From NCBI RefSeq assembly GCF_041415945.1, contig NZ_JBGCUS010000001.1, forward strand, positions 2,604,001-2,668,000: DNA of 64,000 nucleotides. Direction: 5' to 3'. How positions within the stretch are numbered: the first letter of the stretch is position 1; every line of letters starts with the position of its first letter. This document shows, piece by piece, positions 61,759 through 64,000 of the stretch. A model generated the notes under the pieces. That model was not told the DNA's origin and did no database searches. It was given only the letters and a program-made list of their open reading frames with translations. This stretch comes from Ancylobacter sp. IITR112 (GTDB lineage Bacteria; Pseudomonadota; Alphaproteobacteria; Rhizobiales; Xanthobacteraceae). The position numbers were made by a program, and so were the translations under genes.

Positions 61759-62622
61759 ATGAGACCCCATTTCGCCGAATATCTCGCCACCTTCGTCGAT
61801 GTCGTCCGCGCAGGGAGCTTTTCCGGTGCCGCCCGCCGGCGCGCGGTGACGCCGTCGGCGATCGTTCGCCAGATCGACGCACTGGAGGACGATCTCGGCG
61901 TCGCCCTGCTCATCCGCTCGACGCGCGCGCTTACGCTCACCGATGCCGGCCAGCGCCTGCACGAGAGAGCCCTGCGGCATCTCGACGAACTGGCCGACAC
62001 CCATGCCGAGGTTGCCGCCTTCGACGGTTCCGTCTCCGGCACGCTGCGGATTGCCTGCTTCCCAACCTTCGGCAAGCGCTATGTCCTGCCGGTTGTCGCG
62101 GCGTTGCAGGCCGAACATCCGGCTCTGAATGTCGAGCTCGACCTGACGGAACGGCTGGCCGATCCGGTGGCCGAGCGTCTCGACCTTGTCATCCGCATGG
62201 GCACGATGACCGACAGTACGCTGATCGCAACGAGGCTGGCGCCGCTCACGCGGCTGCTGGTGGCGAGCCCGGCCTACCTGGCGCGGGCGGGCACGCCCGG
62301 CCGCGCGGCGGATCTGTCATCACATCGGCTGCTCGACAAGCTTCACGGCGCCGATCTCCTTGGTTGGCGCGACGTGCTCGGTTGCGCGGCGGGCCACGCC
62401 GGCAAAGGCACGGTGACGCTCCGGTCAGATGATTTTGAAGCCCTGCGCGCGGCAGCTGAGGCAGGCTTGGGTATTGCGTTCCTATCGAGCTGGGTTGTCG
62501 GATCGGATGTCAGGGCGGGAAAGCTGGAGCGGCTAGGACTCGGCGGTGAGCCATGGAACGACGACTCGTCAGGAATCTATCTGCTACGTGTGACGTTGCC
62601 CCCTGAATGCCCTCGTTCATAA
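61759..62622 (+). pseudogene. LysR regulator of cassette B, C-terminus replaced by IS sequence
   Basis: 287 codons from ATG 61759. Matches the cassette A regulator up to SSGIYLLR, after which the frame enters the IS end (62591) and reads [10 protein letters not shown]. About 27 native C-terminal residues are lost. DNA-binding and most of the effector domain remain, so it may still act; marked as broken for the truncated end. Confidence 0.85.
62590..62606 (+). repeat. Inverted repeat, left end of the IS407-like element
   Basis: 17 bp, perfect inverse of 63774-63790; the outermost base may belong to the flank. Confidence 0.85.
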
Positions 62623-63438
62623 CCAGAATCCGTTCTGGTTGTGGTCCTGCCTGGACCGGGCTGCGAACTCGTTTGGGGTAAGGCCGCCGAGGCTCGTGTG
62701 AGGCCGGTGGCCGTTGTAGTCGATCCGCCAAGCTTCGATGATCCGACGTGCCATCGGCAAGCCCTGGAACAGGTGCTCGTTCAGACATTCGTCGCGGAAG
62801 CGGCCGTTCAGGCTCTCGACGAAGGCGTTCTGAACCGGCTTGCCGGGAGCGATGTAGTGCCACTCGACACCTGTGTCCTGCTGCCAACGCAGGACCGCGT
62901 GCGAGGTCAGTTCGGTGCCGTTGTCGCTGACGACCATGAGCGGCTTGCCACGACGTTGGATGATGGCGTCCAGCTCCCGTACGACCCGGTGGCTCGACAG
63001 CGACGTGTCGGCCACGAGCGCCAGGCACTCCCGGGTGAAGTCGTCGACGATCACCAGCACGCGGAACCGGCGTCCGTCCGCGAGCACATCGGAGACGAAG
63101 TCCAGGCTCCATCGCTGGTTGGGTGCCTGCGGCAAGGTCATCGGCGCTCGCGTGCCAAGCGCTCGCTTGCGTCCGCCGCGACGGCGCACCGACAGCCGCT
63201 CCTCGCGGTAGAGCCTGAAGAGCTTCTTGTGGTTGATCTCCTTGCCCTCTCGCCGAAGCAGGATCAGCAGACGCCGATAGCCGAACCGCCGACGCAAGCT
63301 CGCCAGCTCACGAAGGCGCTGGCGGAGCGCGGTATCGTCGCCTCGCGTCGAGGCGTAGCGATAGGTCTTCGGCTCGATGCCGATGAGGCCGCACGCACGC
63401 CGCTGCGAGTAGCCCTTCTCCTCGATCGCCCAGGTCAC
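62617..63438 (-). CDS. IS3-family OrfB transposase (integrase catalytic domain)
   Basis: 273 residues from the first Met at 63438, but probably made as an OrfAB fusion: the frame continues upstream as [12 protein letters not shown] to the slippery site. DDE residues in [20 protein letters not shown] and [14 protein letters not shown]. An HTH_21-type segment ([22 protein letters not shown]) precedes the rve domain. Intact. Confidence 0.92.
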   Translation of the reverse strand: MTWAIEEKGYSQRRACGLIGIEPKTYRYASTRGDDTALRQRLRELASLRRRFGYRRLLILLRREGKEINHKKLFRLYREERLSVRRRGGRKRALGTRAPMTLPQAPNQRWSLDFVSDVLADGRRFRVLVIVDDFTRECLALVADTSLSSHRVVRELDAIIQRRGKPLMVVSDNGTELTSHAVLRWQQDTGVEWHYIAPGKPVQNAFVESLNGRFRDECLNEHLFQGLPMARRIIEAWRIDYNGHRPHTSLGGLTPNEFAARSRQDHNQNGFWL

Positions 63439-63461
63439 GACCTTCCTCCGGGAACTGGGCG

Positions 63462-63728
63462 TCAGAAGTTTTTTCCAAGAGCCTCGCGGAGAGTGGCTAC
63501 GTCGAGCATCGACTCGGCCAGAAGCTTCTTCAGCTTCCGGTTTTCCTCCTCGAGCGCCTTAAGGTTGCGGGCGTCGGACACCTCCATCCCGCCGTACTTC
63601 GTGCGCCACGTGTAGAAGGTCGCGTCGCTGATCCCGTGCTTCCGGCAGAGGTCCACGACCGGGATTCCGGCCTGGTGCTCCTTCAGGATCCCGATGATCT
63701 GTTCCTCGCTGAACCGGCTCTTGCGCAT
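63462..63728 (-). CDS. IS3-family OrfA
   Basis: 88 residues. Helix-turn-helix [43 protein letters not shown] and zipper [29 protein letters not shown]. Binds the IS ends and regulates transposition; the reading frame ends two codons after the slippery heptamer. Confidence 0.92.
   Translation of the reverse strand: MRKSRFSEEQIIGILKEHQAGIPVVDLCRKHGISDATFYTWRTKYGGMEVSDARNLKALEEENRKLKKLLAESMLDVATLREALGKNF
63468..63474 (-). other. Programmed -1 frameshift heptamer A-AAA-AAC
   Basis: On the minus strand the OrfA frame reads GGA AAA AAC TTC TGA. A-AAA-AAC is a standard -1 slippery heptamer, in the correct phase. Slipping gives GGA AAA AAA CTT CTG and joins the OrfB frame. Confidence 0.8.
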
Positions 63729-63773
63729 CGTCCGTCTCCTCTCGACGGATCCTAGCTTCTGAGCGGGGTCATT

Positions 63774-63790
63774 TCAGGGGGCAACGTCAC
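63774..63790 (-). repeat. Inverted repeat, right end of the IS407-like element
   Basis: 17 bp, perfect inverse of 62590-62606. Confidence 0.85.
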
Positions 63791-63985
63791 GGGCATTCCG
63801 CCCCATCCCCAGTCCTGCGTGTCAATTTCCTGGATCACCACCCAGGTCCACGCTGGTGGTTTGCCGAGCACGTCGAGCAACACCTGGCTCATGCCGTGAA
63901 AGATCGCGGACTTCTGCGCCGGGGTCAGCGAGTCGGTGCCTGGCTCGGTGCCTTCCCGGGTCAACTGGACAGTAACGAACGGCAT
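63790..63985 (-). pseudogene. 4-oxalocrotonate-tautomerase-family protein, 3' end removed by the IS
   Basis: From ATG 63985 the product reads MPFVTVQLTREG...SLTPAQKSAIFHGMSQVLLDVLGKPPAWTWVVIQEI and DTQDWGWGGMP, then runs into the IS end and stops after LPPEMTPLRS. About 65 native residues remain of the usual ~75; an N-terminal Pro2 catalytic base is present. Function may or may not survive. Confidence 0.8.
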
Positions 63986-64000
63986 TGAATTCTCCCATCA

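Larger units (their letters stand above)
62591..63789 (-). mobile_element. IS3-family insertion sequence, IS407-like, apparently intact
   Basis: About 1199 bp with 5'-TG...CA ends; 17-bp perfect inverted repeats (62590-62606 and 63774-63790, GTGACGTTGCCCCCTGA). OrfA and OrfB on the minus strand with a slippery heptamer between. Flanks carry two different truncated genes and no target duplication, so it sits at a rearrangement junction. Confidence 0.9.

Noticed and set aside
62590..63790. Four-base target duplication around the IS407-like element
   Set aside because: Flanks CTACGT and GGGCAT share no direct repeat, so a simple insertion cannot be claimed.
1..64000. CRISPR arrays, tRNA or rRNA genes
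   Set aside because: No regularly spaced repeats with unique spacers, no cloverleaf with CCA-adjacent acceptor and TTC arm, and no rRNA-like segments were found on reading both strands.

Overview
The window is uniformly G+C-rich with densely packed, often stop/start-overlapping operons. The protein repertoire (PotABCD-like and amino-acid ABC transporters, CadC-like winged-helix/TPR regulators, FCD-type GntR, nonphosphorylative sugar-acid enzymes, IS3-family elements) fits an alphaproteobacterium of the Hyphomicrobiales; a Xanthobacteraceae-type soil or plant-associated organism is my guess, not proven. There are no rRNA, tRNA or CRISPR loci, so this looks like catabolic/accessory chromosome or megaplasmid.

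Layout. (1) 1-13012: an amine/nitrogen-compound catabolic block. The plus strand holds the end of an amino-acid ABC ATPase, a succinate-semialdehyde-type dehydrogenase and a class III aminotransferase. Convergent to it is a nine-gene minus-strand operon: PotA/D/B/C-like transporter, membrane desaturase/hydroxylase, TIM-barrel isomerase-like protein, class II aldolase, Rieske oxygenase, and a phytoene-desaturase-like FAD oxidoreductase. (2) 13162-23143: a LysR regulator, an M20 amidohydrolase and a cationic-amino-acid ABC transporter, divergent from a DDAH-like hydrolase, a BetI-like TetR regulator, an arginine:pyruvate transaminase-like enzyme and a 2-ketoarginine decarboxylase-like enzyme, i.e. 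arginine/methylarginine catabolism. (3) A Na+/H+ antiporter, then a scar region. (4) 24967-32235: a winged-helix/TPR regulator, and an AraC regulator followed by an alpha/beta hydrolase, NADH-dehydrogenase-like flavoprotein, metallo-beta-lactamase-fold hydrolase and MscS channel. (5) 32236-33523: mostly non-coding, with one small exported protein, palindromes and an IS relic. (6) 34056-36803: cassette A (LysR | SRPBCC-like + quinone oxidoreductase). (7) 37837-42591: a YdeP-like molybdopterin oxidoreductase translationally coupled to a cytochrome bd oxidase. (8) 42629-45492: a GFA protein, a truncated MFS gene, a decayed IS3 element and a decayed serine recombinase. (9) 45642-59282: a sugar/sugar-acid catabolic island. 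(10) 59926-62622: cassette B, a divergent copy of cassette A in opposite orientation, cut by a second IS3-family element (62591-63789) that also truncates a tautomerase gene.

How the genes fit. In region 9 an SDR, an SMP-30 lactonase, two enolase-superfamily dehydratases, a second SDR and a fumarylacetoacetase-like hydrolase form a plausible route: sugar -> lactone -> aldonate -> 2-keto-3-deoxy acid -> 2,4-diketo acid -> pyruvate plus a small acid. Two uptake systems, a mutarotase-like protein and an FCD-GntR regulator accompany it. An A/T-rich motif repeated in both divergent promoter regions is a candidate operator. Mobile-element scars sit at most module boundaries. A direct repeat of about 48 bp at 24805 and 45433, the latter at the 3' end of the recombinase remnant, may mark the ends of an integrated segment of about 20.6 kb.
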